Assembly: GCA_003510345.1 (NCBI GenBank)
Contig: DOMW01000287.1
Coordinates: 1-6,962, forward strand
Reading direction: 5' to 3'
Length of the DNA stretch: 6,962 bases
Source: Clostridiales bacterium
GTDB lineage: Bacteria > Bacillota > Clostridia > Christensenellales > Christensenellaceae
Below the pieces are notes generated by a model. That model did not search any database. It saw nothing but the letters and a program-made list of their open reading frames with translations, and was not told the DNA's origin. A program made the position numbers and the translations under genes. Of this stretch, positions 1 to 5,610 are shown one piece after another (position 1 is the first letter of the stretch; the number at the start of each line of letters is the position of its first letter).

Positions 1-201
1 AAAACGGTATTGGAACAGAACCGGGTAAGGTCGGTTACATGGTGGGTTGGGATGATTGACGCCGCAGTGACGGCGATCACCGGCGTACTGATGGCGGCGG
101 GGGCGGTATCCGTTGAGATTGGCGGGGCGGTCGTCGCGGGGTCGGCCATTGTGCTGGCTTACTGCAACGGCAACAACCCGAGTATACGGGGGAAATACTG
201 A
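1..201 (+). CDS. Phage holin-like membrane protein, 5' partial
   Basis: The frame is open from the first base and encodes at least 66 residues, so the true start probably lies upstream; a TTG at base 10 is the first possible internal start but has no ribosome binding site in view. The protein has a basic N-terminus (NRVRS), a first hydrophobic segment starting at WWVGMIDAAV, a short turn, a second hydrophobic segment (GGAVVAGSAIVLAY) and a polar tail NNPSIRGKY. Two helices, a basic N-terminus, an N-P-x-x-x-G-type tail and about 70-80 residues match small phage holins of the Phage_holin_1/phi-LC3 type, which permeabilise the host membrane so that endolysin can act. The stop overlaps the next start as TGATG, implying translational coupling. 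The family call rests on topology and tail, not on a search. Any small two-helix phage membrane protein would be the alternative. Confidence 0.55.
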   Translation, partial: KTVLEQNRVRSVTWWVGMIDAAVTAITGVLMAAGAVSVEIGGAVVAGSAIVLAYCNGNNPSIRGKY

Positions 202-485
202 TGGACAACGCAATCATCATCGCGCTTATCGCGGCGGTGCCGACGATTTTCAGCGTACTTGCCACGGCCAGCGTGACCCGGCACAGGATCAATGTGCTGG
301 AGGACAAGATGAACGAGCATAACGCGTTTATGAAGCGGTTTGTGGTGATCGAGAGCAAGGTTTCCGGCATGGCGGAGTTTATAGACAAGCACGACTGTGA
401 TCACGAAGAGCTGATGGATCGGCTGACGCGGATCGAGGAGCGGGCGAAGAGTAACACGCACAGGCTGGATAAACAGGCGACGTAA
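201..485 (+). CDS. Small membrane-anchored coiled-coil phage protein
   Basis: This encodes 94 residues starting at the ATG that shares a base with the previous stop (TGATG), with a purine-rich GGGGGAAA stretch about 8 nt upstream. Residues 4-26 form one hydrophobic helix. Residues 27-90 are highly charged with a heptad-like pattern (INVLEDKMNEH, IDKHDCDHEELMDRLTRIEER), so a coiled coil on one side of the membrane is likely. Proteins of this shape and size (BhlA/UviB-like and other accessory holins) often lie beside the holin gene in phages of Firmicutes and are thought to help lysis or membrane targeting. The haemolysin XhlA has the opposite order, coil then membrane helix, so it is not an exact match. 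The tight coupling to the upstream gene supports a shared lysis role. I do not recognise the exact family. Confidence 0.6.
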   Translation: MDNAIIIALIAAVPTIFSVLATASVTRHRINVLEDKMNEHNAFMKRFVVIESKVSGMAEFIDKHDCDHEELMDRLTRIEERAKSNTHRLDKQAT

Positions 486-505
486 TACGAATCAAGGGCT
501 TGAAA

Positions 506-751
506 TTACGAGCTTTGATATACGGAGACGCTTGCGATGTGGTCGTAAGAGACGATGATTTCGGGGAGCTTCAAATTGCCGTTCGCGACAACATTTTGCA
601 TCACAAGAAATTCGCCCTGAAAATCGAGAGAGGCGGGGCCGCGGCTTATGAGGCTGCCACCGGATGTAAACAAGTATACAAAGCATTTTTCCGGGTCGGG
701 GCATTCCGCGGTCTCTCTTTGCACATAGTTTTGTACGAGTATTTTTTTCAT
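506..751 (-). CDS. 81-aa beta-rich protein of unknown function, Lsm/Hfq-like by eye
   Basis: The start was chosen at the ATG at 751 (MKKILVQNYV) because AGGAG lies 8 nt upstream and a good promoter lies at 805-833. A longer frame reaching 790 has no such support. The product has no signal peptide or membrane helix. Residues 24-55 alternate hydrophobic and polar with glycines and an Asp (VYLFTSGG, RGPASLDFQGEFLVM), and residues 64-77 read EIIVSYDHIASVSV. That layout recalls the Sm1 and Sm2 motifs of Lsm/Hfq proteins: strand, glycine, strand, glycine, Asp, strand, then a short Sm2 ending in two beta strands with a Y-x-H-x-I-x-x-V pattern. Glycine spacing is off by one from Hfq, so this is a fold guess only. 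Two cysteines (C17, C23) flank PDPEK. It converges on the phage genes, ending 20 nt after them, and diverges from the membrane gene at 877. Confidence 0.7.
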   Translation of the reverse strand: MKKILVQNYVQRETAECPDPEKCFVYLFTSGGSLISRGPASLDFQGEFLVMQNVVANGNLKLPEIIVSYDHIASVSVYQSS

Positions 752-804
752 TTCTGACGCTCCTGTAGAAGTGTTTTTGGTTTGCGGCAATGCTCTTTAG
801 GTAC

Positions 805-833
805 AGTATAAAAAGGAAACTGCCGAAATGCAA
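805..833 (-). promoter_or_regulatory. Sigma-A-type promoter for the 81-aa gene
   Basis: Read on the minus strand, -35 TTGCAT (833-828), a spacer of exactly 17 bp and -10 TATACT (810-805) form a near-consensus vegetative promoter. Transcription would start near 798, giving a leader of about 47 nt before the ATG at 751. The -35 box is 7 bp from that of the divergent promoter at 841. Confidence 0.75.
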
Positions 834-840
834 GAAGTAG

Positions 841-870
841 TTGCAAGAAAAAACGGTGGTATGTTAAAAT
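841..870 (+). promoter_or_regulatory. Extended -10 promoter for the small membrane protein gene
   Basis: The elements are -35 TTGCAA (841-846), an 18-bp spacer and -10 TAAAAT (865-870) preceded by TATGT, a good extended -10 (TRTGN). The -10 ends only 6 nt before the ATG at 877, so the transcript may begin at or next to the start codon. Confidence 0.65.
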
Positions 871-876
871 GAATCT

Positions 877-1128
877 ATGGAAGTAAAAACGATTATAGCT
901 GGAGCGATTGTGACGGCCGGCCTTTTGTTCTTTGGGTTAATGATGTGGAAGAAGCCGGAGAAGGTAGCGGCCGGGCTGAAATATGACAAGCACACAAGGC
1001 ATGTTTCACCCGAATCTTACGCACGCGTAAAGGCGGCGTATCTGCACCAGGTGCGCGCTGTGGGGCTGGGCCTTTTTATGGGCGGGTTCGCGTGCGCGGC
1101 GCTGTTTTTTGTTTGGGGGTTGCGCTGA
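877..1128 (+). CDS. Small two-helix membrane protein, unknown function
   Basis: This encodes 83 residues with two membrane segments, residues 5-24 (IIAGAIVTAGLLFFGLMM) and 60-82 (VGLGLFMGGFACAALFFVWG). They are joined by a basic, polar loop (KKPEKVAAGLKYDKHTRH) of about 35 residues. This is superficially like small DUF3784-type proteins (helix, loop with an S-x-E segment, helix), but I do not recognise it firmly. No ribosome binding site precedes the ATG at 877, while an extended -10 promoter sits 6 nt upstream, so translation may be leaderless. An internal start is the alternative, but it would lose the first helix. The gene diverges from the 81-aa gene, and the region after it contains debris and a hairpin terminator. 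Codon use is GC-rich at third positions like the housekeeping genes, which supports a real gene. Confidence 0.65.
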   Translation: MEVKTIIAGAIVTAGLLFFGLMMWKKPEKVAAGLKYDKHTRHVSPESYARVKAAYLHQVRAVGLGLFMGGFACAALFFVWGLR

Positions 1129-1302
1129 GGCTGTGGCAACAACTGTGATTAATCGGATTAAGGAGGAGTGTAAAGAAGCGGTTTTCAGCCTGGCGATATA
1201 AGCCTGCGCTTGGATTTTGGAGAAGCTGAAGGGGTCGAGCTGGCCATGAAGTGGTGATAAGGCCGGAATATGGTTATGACAAAATAGATACGATGACGAT
1301 CG
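1129..1302 (+). other. Gene-free stretch with possible decayed coding debris
   Basis: No intact gene is visible between the membrane protein gene and the terminator hairpin. A GGAGGAG sequence near 1162 is followed by GTG TAA, so nothing usable is translated from it. One frame reads ISLRLDFGEAEGVELAMKW then stops near 1257. Another frame carries on with GHEVVIRPEYGYDKIDTMT and runs to a stop near 1349. The two segments read like one protein split by a frameshift, so this may be a worn pseudogene. The family cannot be named, and chance open frames of this size are possible. Confidence 0.3.
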
Positions 1303-1338
1303 CGGCGGTTTTGAGGATGCTCTCGAAACCGCCGTTTT
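1303..1338 (+). terminator. Hairpin terminator after the small membrane gene
   Basis: CGGCGGTTT (1303-1311) pairs perfectly with AAACCGCCG (1326-1334), with a further GAG/CTC pairing near the loop, followed by TTTT (1335-1338). It fits an intrinsic terminator for rightward transcription. On the minus strand the same stem follows the decarboxylase stop by about 35 nt but has no T-run after it, so it may only stabilise that 3' end. Confidence 0.55.
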
Positions 1339-1368
1339 CCAGTGAATAACAATTGTGCGTGCCACTAT

Positions 1369-2778
1369 CTACACATCCGCGACTTCTATGCTCCCGTCTG
1401 TGCCAAAAATATCATAGCCTGCCTGCCGCATACGCGCGATGGCGTCCACCATGCCGTATGTGATGGCCTGCCCGGGTAAAATGACAGGGATACCGGGTGG
1501 GTATGCGCCTACACATACGGCGGATATTTCCCCCACCGCGCCTATCATCGGGATATTCCTGCGCGGGGCAAACGCGGCCTGCCTCATGGGAACAGCCAGC
1601 TTCGCCGCGTATATCCGGGAAAGCTCCTCATCCGGCTTTGTTCTTTTGATATGGTAGTTCGCGCCTTTTATTCTGGAAAGCACGCCGCGCAAACGGTCAA
1701 AATCTTCTTTGCCGTCCGCCACGGTACACAGCAGCAGTATGCTCGAGCTGTCCGCCGATTCAATGAAAATGCCCTGTTTTTGCAATGTTTTTGCCACGCC
1801 AAAGCCGCTTACGCCGCGGTCTGTCACATCGATCACCAGCTTTAATATGTCGCGGTCAAACGCGCCACTAAGAGGCGGCACATCTTTTGTGACCACGCGA
1901 TAGCCGGAAATCGCCTCTATTTTGCGTATATTGTCCTCCACCAGCGCGACAGCCGCCCCGAGAGCGTTTTTCCCCTTTTCGCGCATATAGGCGAGCGCAT
2001 AGTCGCAAGACGCGAGCAGTACATAGGAAGGACTGGTCGTTTGCAGCATGTTGAGCCGGGATTGCACCACGTTTGGCGTAAGGCGCGTTGTTTCGCCGAT
2101 CGAAAGCGTGGCGCACTGGTTCATAGCGGGCAGTGTTTTATGCAGGCTGCAAACCCAAATATCGCACCCCGCCGCCGCGGGTGATACGGGCATCAGAGGC
2201 GAGAAATCAAACGCCGCCGCATGCGCCGCGTCGCAGATTACTTTTTTACCCGCGCTGTGCGCAATGGCGCATATTGCATTAAGGTCGCAGCACATCCCGT
2301 AATAGTTCGGGTAAGTGAGGTAAATGGCGCGTGCGTCCGGGTGCGCCTTTATGGCGTCGCGCACATCCTGCGGCGTGACCACGCCCGGCATTTCCGGGTG
2401 CCGGTTTTTCGGGCAGAGAAACACGGGCTGCGCATCCGCGAGTATCAGTCCATGCACGGCGGAAAGGTGCATATCACGCGCCACAATCACTTTGTCGCCC
2501 GGCGCAAGAACGGAAAGCATGGCCGCGTGAACGCCAGTTGAACTGCCGTTCACTAAAAACCAGCTCTGCCCCGCCCGGGTGAAATCGGCATGCAGCTTTT
2601 GGGAATCGCGGATCACGCCTTCGGGCATGTAGAGGTTGTCCGCCCCGGGCAGTTCGGTGATGTCAAACTCATGCGCTGTTTTTCCAAACGCGCCCGGCTT
2701 GCCCTTGTGCCCGGGCATACAAAAACGCACCCCGGATAGTGATATCTTTTGCAGCATATCCAGAATAGGCGTGTTCAT
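1369..2778 (-). CDS. Orn/Lys/Arg decarboxylase family PLP enzyme (YaaO-like)
   Basis: This encodes 469 residues. The ATG at 2778 is preceded by AGGAAAGGAAGG with 5 nt spacing. Recognisable family blocks are MPGHKG (21-26), TELPGADNLY with MPEG (41-53), the phosphate-binding NGSSTGVHA (77-85), the PLP-binding region CDAAHAAAF (182-190) with D183 for the pyridine nitrogen, SLHKTLPA (211-218) with K214 as the Schiff-base lysine, and the C-terminal GAYPPGIPVILPG (424-436). These place it in the fold-type-I Orn/Lys/Arg decarboxylase family, which removes CO2 from basic amino acids to make polyamine precursors such as agmatine or cadaverine in the cytoplasm. The length fits the short SpeA/YaaO branch; large inducible enzymes exceed 700 residues. 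The usual DEAH motif reads DAAH here. Substrate cannot be read from the sequence. In B. subtilis, yaaO lies directly before tmk; here it is nearby but inverted. It may be cotranscribed with the membrane gene 88 bp upstream. Confidence 0.9.
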   Translation of the reverse strand: MNTPILDMLQKISLSGVRFCMPGHKGKPGAFGKTAHEFDITELPGADNLYMPEGVIRDSQKLHADFTRAGQSWFLVNGSSTGVHAAMLSVLAPGDKVIVARDMHLSAVHGLILADAQPVFLCPKNRHPEMPGVVTPQDVRDAIKAHPDARAIYLTYPNYYGMCCDLNAICAIAHSAGKKVICDAAHAAAFDFSPLMPVSPAAAGCDIWVCSLHKTLPAMNQCATLSIGETTRLTPNVVQSRLNMLQTTSPSYVLLASCDYALAYMREKGKNALGAAVALVEDNIRKIEAISGYRVVTKDVPPLSGAFDRDILKLVIDVTDRGVSGFGVAKTLQKQGIFIESADSSSILLLCTVADGKEDFDRLRGVLSRIKGANYHIKRTKPDEELSRIYAAKLAVPMRQAAFAPRRNIPMIGAVGEISAVCVGAYPPGIPVILPGQAITYGMVDAIARMRQAGYDIFGTDGSIEVADV

Positions 2779-2866
2779 ACCAACCTTCCTTTCCTGGGGG
2801 GGGCGATATCCCTTAGATAATCGCTGATCAAAAATTTAAACAGCAGTCATTTTGGGCTTTCAGTCG

Positions 2867-3382
2867 TTACGCGCTGCTTTTCTCCGCGTTTTTTGTTCTG
2901 CGCCCCGTTGCTTTTGCAAGTGCGTCTATGTATTCCTGCGTTACCGTAAGAATAATAGTACAACCCGTACAATGTATGACAAACCACGAGTCTTTCTTTT
3001 TGAATGTGTATTTGAACCGCTTCTTTTCCCCGATCTTTTCTTCCATTTTTGTGTACGGCCCAAACGAGATAATCTCACGAAAGGGTACAAACAACACTTC
3101 TTTTTCCCGTTTCCCGATGCGCCTGCCAAATGTGATCCTGTCTTTTTCGATCAGGTAGATATATTCGATGATCCATTTTTTGAACATAAAATAGGTGCCA
3201 ACAATAGCAATGCCATATAAAACAAATTGCAGCCAGTAAGCGTTGAGCCACACCTGCAACGCCCCCACAAGCATGACTACCACAAAAATGGCCGCCACCA
3301 TGCCCAGCGTGATGAATATCCCGATGATATCCCCAATCTTCTTATGCTTCAGTTCCTCCGCGTACATAGCGCCCCCGCTCAT
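2867..3382 (-). CDS. Two-helix membrane protein with possible PH-like domain
   Basis: This encodes 171 residues. A promoter lies just upstream at 3401-3429. The first ATG (3382) has no clear ribosome binding site, and the ATG at 3367 (MYAEELKHKK) follows a GGGGG run by 4 nt, so the start may be 3367. Residues 18-42 and about 50-68 are membrane helices forming a hairpin. Residues 72-150 are soluble and beta-rich (YIYLIEKDRITFGRR, VLFVPFREIISFGPYTK, FKYTFKKKDSWFVIH, CTIILTV), and a short helix follows (QEYIDALAKATG). This layout, a helix hairpin then a strand-rich domain with a Phe-Arg-x-Ile step, matches YcxB/bacterial-PH-like membrane proteins of unknown role. The tail is basic. No family is certain. 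The decarboxylase follows 88 bp downstream on the same strand with no terminator between them, so they could form an operon. Confidence 0.75.
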   Translation of the reverse strand: MSGGAMYAEELKHKKIGDIIGIFITLGMVAAIFVVVMLVGALQVWLNAYWLQFVLYGIAIVGTYFMFKKWIIEYIYLIEKDRITFGRRIGKREKEVLFVPFREIISFGPYTKMEEKIGEKKRFKYTFKKKDSWFVIHCTGCTIILTVTQEYIDALAKATGRRTKNAEKSSA

Positions 3383-3400
3383 GTCATAGTATTTTTTATT

Positions 3401-3429
3401 ATCATAGCAGATTCATGCCTCACCCGCAA
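3401..3429 (-). promoter_or_regulatory. Promoter for the membrane protein gene (and perhaps decarboxylase)
   Basis: On the minus strand, -35 TTGCGG (3429-3424), a 17-bp spacer and -10 TATGAT (3406-3401). The -10 matches consensus at 5 of 6 positions. Transcription would start near 3394, leaving a leader of only about 12 nt to the first ATG or about 27 nt to the second. Confidence 0.6.
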
Positions 3430-3559
3430 GACTGGCCGGTTTTTTTGGGGAGGGGCTGTTTGTATTGCCATAATGCTAATTCTATTTTAAACAGACAGCA
3501 AAAAGCGTGAAATTACAGAAATATCTCACAATTGTTTTTAGGTATTCCTTTGTGGTCAC

Positions 3560-3726
3560 AAGGAGCCTGCGGCGCATTTATAGTATTCCGCCTACGGCGG
3601 CTTAGGGGCAAGCCCCTAAGAACCCCGAAGTAACGCCAAAGCTTCAGAGGAATGCCCTAATAAGGGAGTTTTTAGAACCATAGGTTCTAAACCGCCGGAG
3701 GCATTAAAATGCGCCGCAGGCTCCTT
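3560..3726. repeat. 167-bp palindromic repeat element with terminal inverted repeats (MITE-like)
   Basis: The ends are perfect 20-bp inverted repeats: AAGGAGCCTGCGGCGCATTT at 3560-3579 and its reverse complement at 3707-3726. Inside are further hairpins: CCGCC/GGCGG (3588-3600), a 9-bp stem CTTAGGGGC/GCCCCTAAG (3601-3620), CCCT/AGGG (3655-3666) and a 9-bp stem TTTAGAACC/GGTTCTAAA (3671-3691). The GCCTACGGCGG and CCGCCGGAGGC blocks also mirror each other across the element. It has no coding frame. Densely palindromic elements of this style are dispersed in many gut Clostridia genomes. The sequence fits a MITE-like or REP-like element, or a structured RNA, and a single window cannot separate these. 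It sits between the membrane gene promoter and the tmk promoter. I see no clear short target-site duplication. Confidence 0.85.
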
Positions 3727-3926
3727 AGAAAAATACCCAAATGTAAGATATTTGCACAACAAAATGCGACCCCACTTTAATCATCGGTTACCTGACAATA
3801 AAGTCTGTACTGCCCGACGCGACATCATTTGTGCCACCAACAATATTAAAACTCGTACTGCACGCATGCCGGCCACGTTCCGGTTTTCCAAATTCTGACC
3901 GGGGATTGTTTTAAAAACCATATCTA
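3727..3926. other. Gene-free stretch upstream of the tmk promoter
   Basis: No gene can be supported. Both strands are open for about 40 codons over the same bases. The minus frame over 3788-3910 reads SEFGKPERGRHACSTSF then NIVGGTNDVASGSTDFIVR to a stop, without a good start. The plus frame from an ATG near 3764 runs to a stop near 3898. CCGGT (3880-3884) can pair with ACCGG (3898-3902), extended by two wobble pairs, but no T-run follows. This may be a worn gene remnant or an intergenic repeat. Confidence 0.3.
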
Positions 3927-3955
3927 TTCAAAAATCCTCCTTTTTGTTGTATACT
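3927..3955 (+). promoter_or_regulatory. Promoter of the tmk-holB-ricT operon
   Basis: The -35 is TTCAAA (3927-3932, 4 of 6 to consensus) and the -10 is TATACT (3950-3955), with a 17-bp spacer. TATAAA at 3955-3960 is an overlapping alternative -10. Transcription would start near 3962, giving a leader of about 27 nt that includes AGGAAAGGG before the tmk ATG. Confidence 0.55.
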
Positions 3956-3988
3956 ATAAAAGTAGAATGAAACAGGAAAGGGTACGCG

Positions 3989-4633
3989 ATGGCACAGGGA
4001 CTATTCATCACGTTCGAAGGGGTGGACGGCTGCGGCAAAAGCACGCAGATGAACTTTTTATCGGAATATCTGGAAAAAGGCGGCTACGAAATTTTATGTA
4101 CGCGCGAGCCGGGTGGCTGCCCGATCGCCGAGCAGGTGCGCGATATTTTGCTGGATGTAGGCAACGGGGAAATGGCGGACAACACGGAGGCACTTTTGTA
4201 CGCGGCGGCGCGCGCGCAGCACGTTGCGGAGGTTATCCGTCCGGCGGTGATGCAGGGAAAGATTGTGCTGTGTGACCGTTTTTTAGATTCTTCCCTCGCC
4301 TACCAGGGTGTGGGACGGGACCTCGGCGTGGAGCAAATGTTTAAAATAAACGAATTCGCCATAGACGGGCTGATGCCCAATTACACATTTTTTCTGGATT
4401 TTCCGCCGCATCTCGCCTTTGAACGCATGAGTAAAAAGCGGGTGCATGACCGGCTGGAAACACAGGACGAAGCGTTTTATAAGAAGCTGTATGACGGGTT
4501 TGTAATGCTCGCTGGCCGCTGGCCGCAGCGCATTATGCGCATTGACGCATCCGGCGATAAATTCCAGACAAAAGACATTTTGCGCGAAAAAATGGATGGG
4601 ATATTGCGTAAGCATGGGCTTTGGCATGAATGA
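3989..4633 (+). CDS. tmk: Thymidylate kinase
   Basis: This encodes 214 residues, the usual length for bacterial dTMP kinase (about 205-215). The ATG follows AGGAAAGGG at good spacing. The enzyme phosphorylates dTMP to dTDP with ATP in the cytoplasm, an essential step for dTTP supply. Visible motifs are the P-loop GVDGCGKST (11-19), TREPGG (38-43) with the dTMP-contacting Arg, DRFLDSSLAYQG (96-107) in place of the more common DRY, and the lid segment ERMSKKRVHDRLE (145-157). The thymidylate kinase signature is complete and there is no sign of decay. It is the first gene of an operon: holB starts inside its last codons (8-nt overlap), as expected for translational coupling. B. subtilis keeps tmk, holB and yaaT in the same order. 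Confidence 0.98.
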   Translation: MAQGLFITFEGVDGCGKSTQMNFLSEYLEKGGYEILCTREPGGCPIAEQVRDILLDVGNGEMADNTEALLYAAARAQHVAEVIRPAVMQGKIVLCDRFLDSSLAYQGVGRDLGVEQMFKINEFAIDGLMPNYTFFLDFPPHLAFERMSKKRVHDRLETQDEAFYKKLYDGFVMLAGRWPQRIMRIDASGDKFQTKDILREKMDGILRKHGLWHE

Positions 4634-5585
4634 TACGCTTAAATCGGCGCTTGCGACGGGAAAAATAGCGGGGGCGTACTTGATAGAAGGGGCGACGGAG
4701 GATGCTTGCCGGGCGGAATGCGATGCGTTTTTGCAGCGGCTTTTTTGCGTGGACGGCACGGGCTGCGGTGTTTGCGGCGGTTGCCAAAAATACCGGCGCG
4801 AAAACCACGCCGACCTGATGCTTGTGCAAACGGACGCAAAATCGATCAAAGTAGACGAAGTGCGCGGTATTCTGCCGTTTGCGGCGCGGAAGCCCTTTGA
4901 GGGGGGCTATAAGGCCGTCCTCATCCCGGAGGCGGATAAAATGACCGAGCAGGCGCAAAACGCGCTTTTAAAGGTATTGGAGGAACCGCCGCCAAAGACG
5001 GTATTTTTGCTGGGCGCGCGTAATGGCAAAAACCTGTTGCCTACCATCCGCTCGCGGTGTATAATCTTAAAGACGCAAAAATGCGCGGATGCCGAAAGCA
5101 AGCTGACAGATGAGTTTGCGCTGCCCACGCTTAGGGCAAAGGTATTGCTTGCCATATCGGAGGGCGATTATTACCTTGCCCGGCAGTATGCGCAGCACGG
5201 TTTTTTTGAGATGCGGGACGATATGATCCTTGCCGTCAGCCGTTTGCTCACGGCGGGGTCCATGGCGACGTCCGCCACGGAAAAGCTGTTTTTGAACCAT
5301 GAACAGCAGCTTTATGAAGCGGTCGGTGTCGCGCTTATTTATTTACAGGATGTGCTTACACTGCGGCACACGGGCGACGCGTCGCTTGTAAAAAACAGCG
5401 ATAAGCTGGTGGAGATCGAAAAGCACGCGCAGGCGCCGGATGTGATGCTGGTAAACATCGCGGAACATCTGGCCGGGTTTGCGGCGCGATGCGCGCAGTG
5501 CGCGGGGCTGAATAAAAAACTTGTTCTTACGGGAACGTTATTCGACATATTGGAGGTGCGGCTCAAAACGGCAAGCGCCGGCTGA
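4626..5585 (+). CDS. holB: DNA polymerase III subunit delta prime
   Basis: This encodes 319 residues from the ATG at 4626 (MNDTLKSALATGKIAGAYLI), which overlaps the tmk stop by 8 nt. An in-frame ATG at 4614 is possible, and a much longer frame to 4542 would lie deep in tmk and is unlikely. Neither near start has a strong ribosome binding site, so coupling to tmk translation is likely. Delta prime is part of the clamp loader that places the beta clamp on DNA. Seen here are the N-terminal AYLIEG block, a cysteine cluster C41-x5-C47-x2-C50-x2-C53 for a structural zinc, KVDEVR (75-80), the strand IPEADKMTEQAQNALLKVLE with EEPPP (100-123), and the SRC motif with IRSRCIIL (141-148). The P-loop position reads EGATEDACR, without GKT, as expected for a subunit that does not hydrolyse ATP. 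The C-terminal half is helical and poorly conserved, as usual. Confidence 0.94.
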   Translation: MNDTLKSALATGKIAGAYLIEGATEDACRAECDAFLQRLFCVDGTGCGVCGGCQKYRRENHADLMLVQTDAKSIKVDEVRGILPFAARKPFEGGYKAVLIPEADKMTEQAQNALLKVLEEPPPKTVFLLGARNGKNLLPTIRSRCIILKTQKCADAESKLTDEFALPTLRAKVLLAISEGDYYLARQYAQHGFFEMRDDMILAVSRLLTAGSMATSATEKLFLNHEQQLYEAVGVALIYLQDVLTLRHTGDASLVKNSDKLVEIEKHAQAPDVMLVNIAEHLAGFAARCAQCAGLNKKLVLTGTLFDILEVRLKTASAG

Positions 5586-5610
5586 TGCCGGGTAGTTTTG
5601 GGCGTTGCGC

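Noticed and set aside
500..757. 85-aa plus-strand frame over the 81-aa gene
   Set aside because: It has no ribosome binding site or promoter, whereas the minus-strand frame has AGGAG at 8 nt and a 17-bp-spaced promoter.
2796..2803. G8 tract before the decarboxylase as a phase-variation switch
   Set aside because: It lies upstream of the ribosome binding site, outside the reading frame. Eight G could affect promoter spacing, but no good promoter spans it.
3227..3490. 87-aa plus-strand frame opposite the membrane protein start
   Set aside because: It is the shadow of the minus-strand gene and its promoter, with a low-complexity end and no start signals.
3560..3726. CRISPR array or simple terminator
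   Set aside because: There are no regularly spaced direct repeats. The structure is a single nested palindrome without a T-run at either end.
4542..4625. Longer N-terminus for holB
   Set aside because: It would overlap tmk by more than 90 bases and adds residues that do not match the start of delta prime proteins.
4283..4849. 188-aa minus-strand frame across tmk and holB
   Set aside because: It is the shadow of two clearly conserved genes and has no family features.
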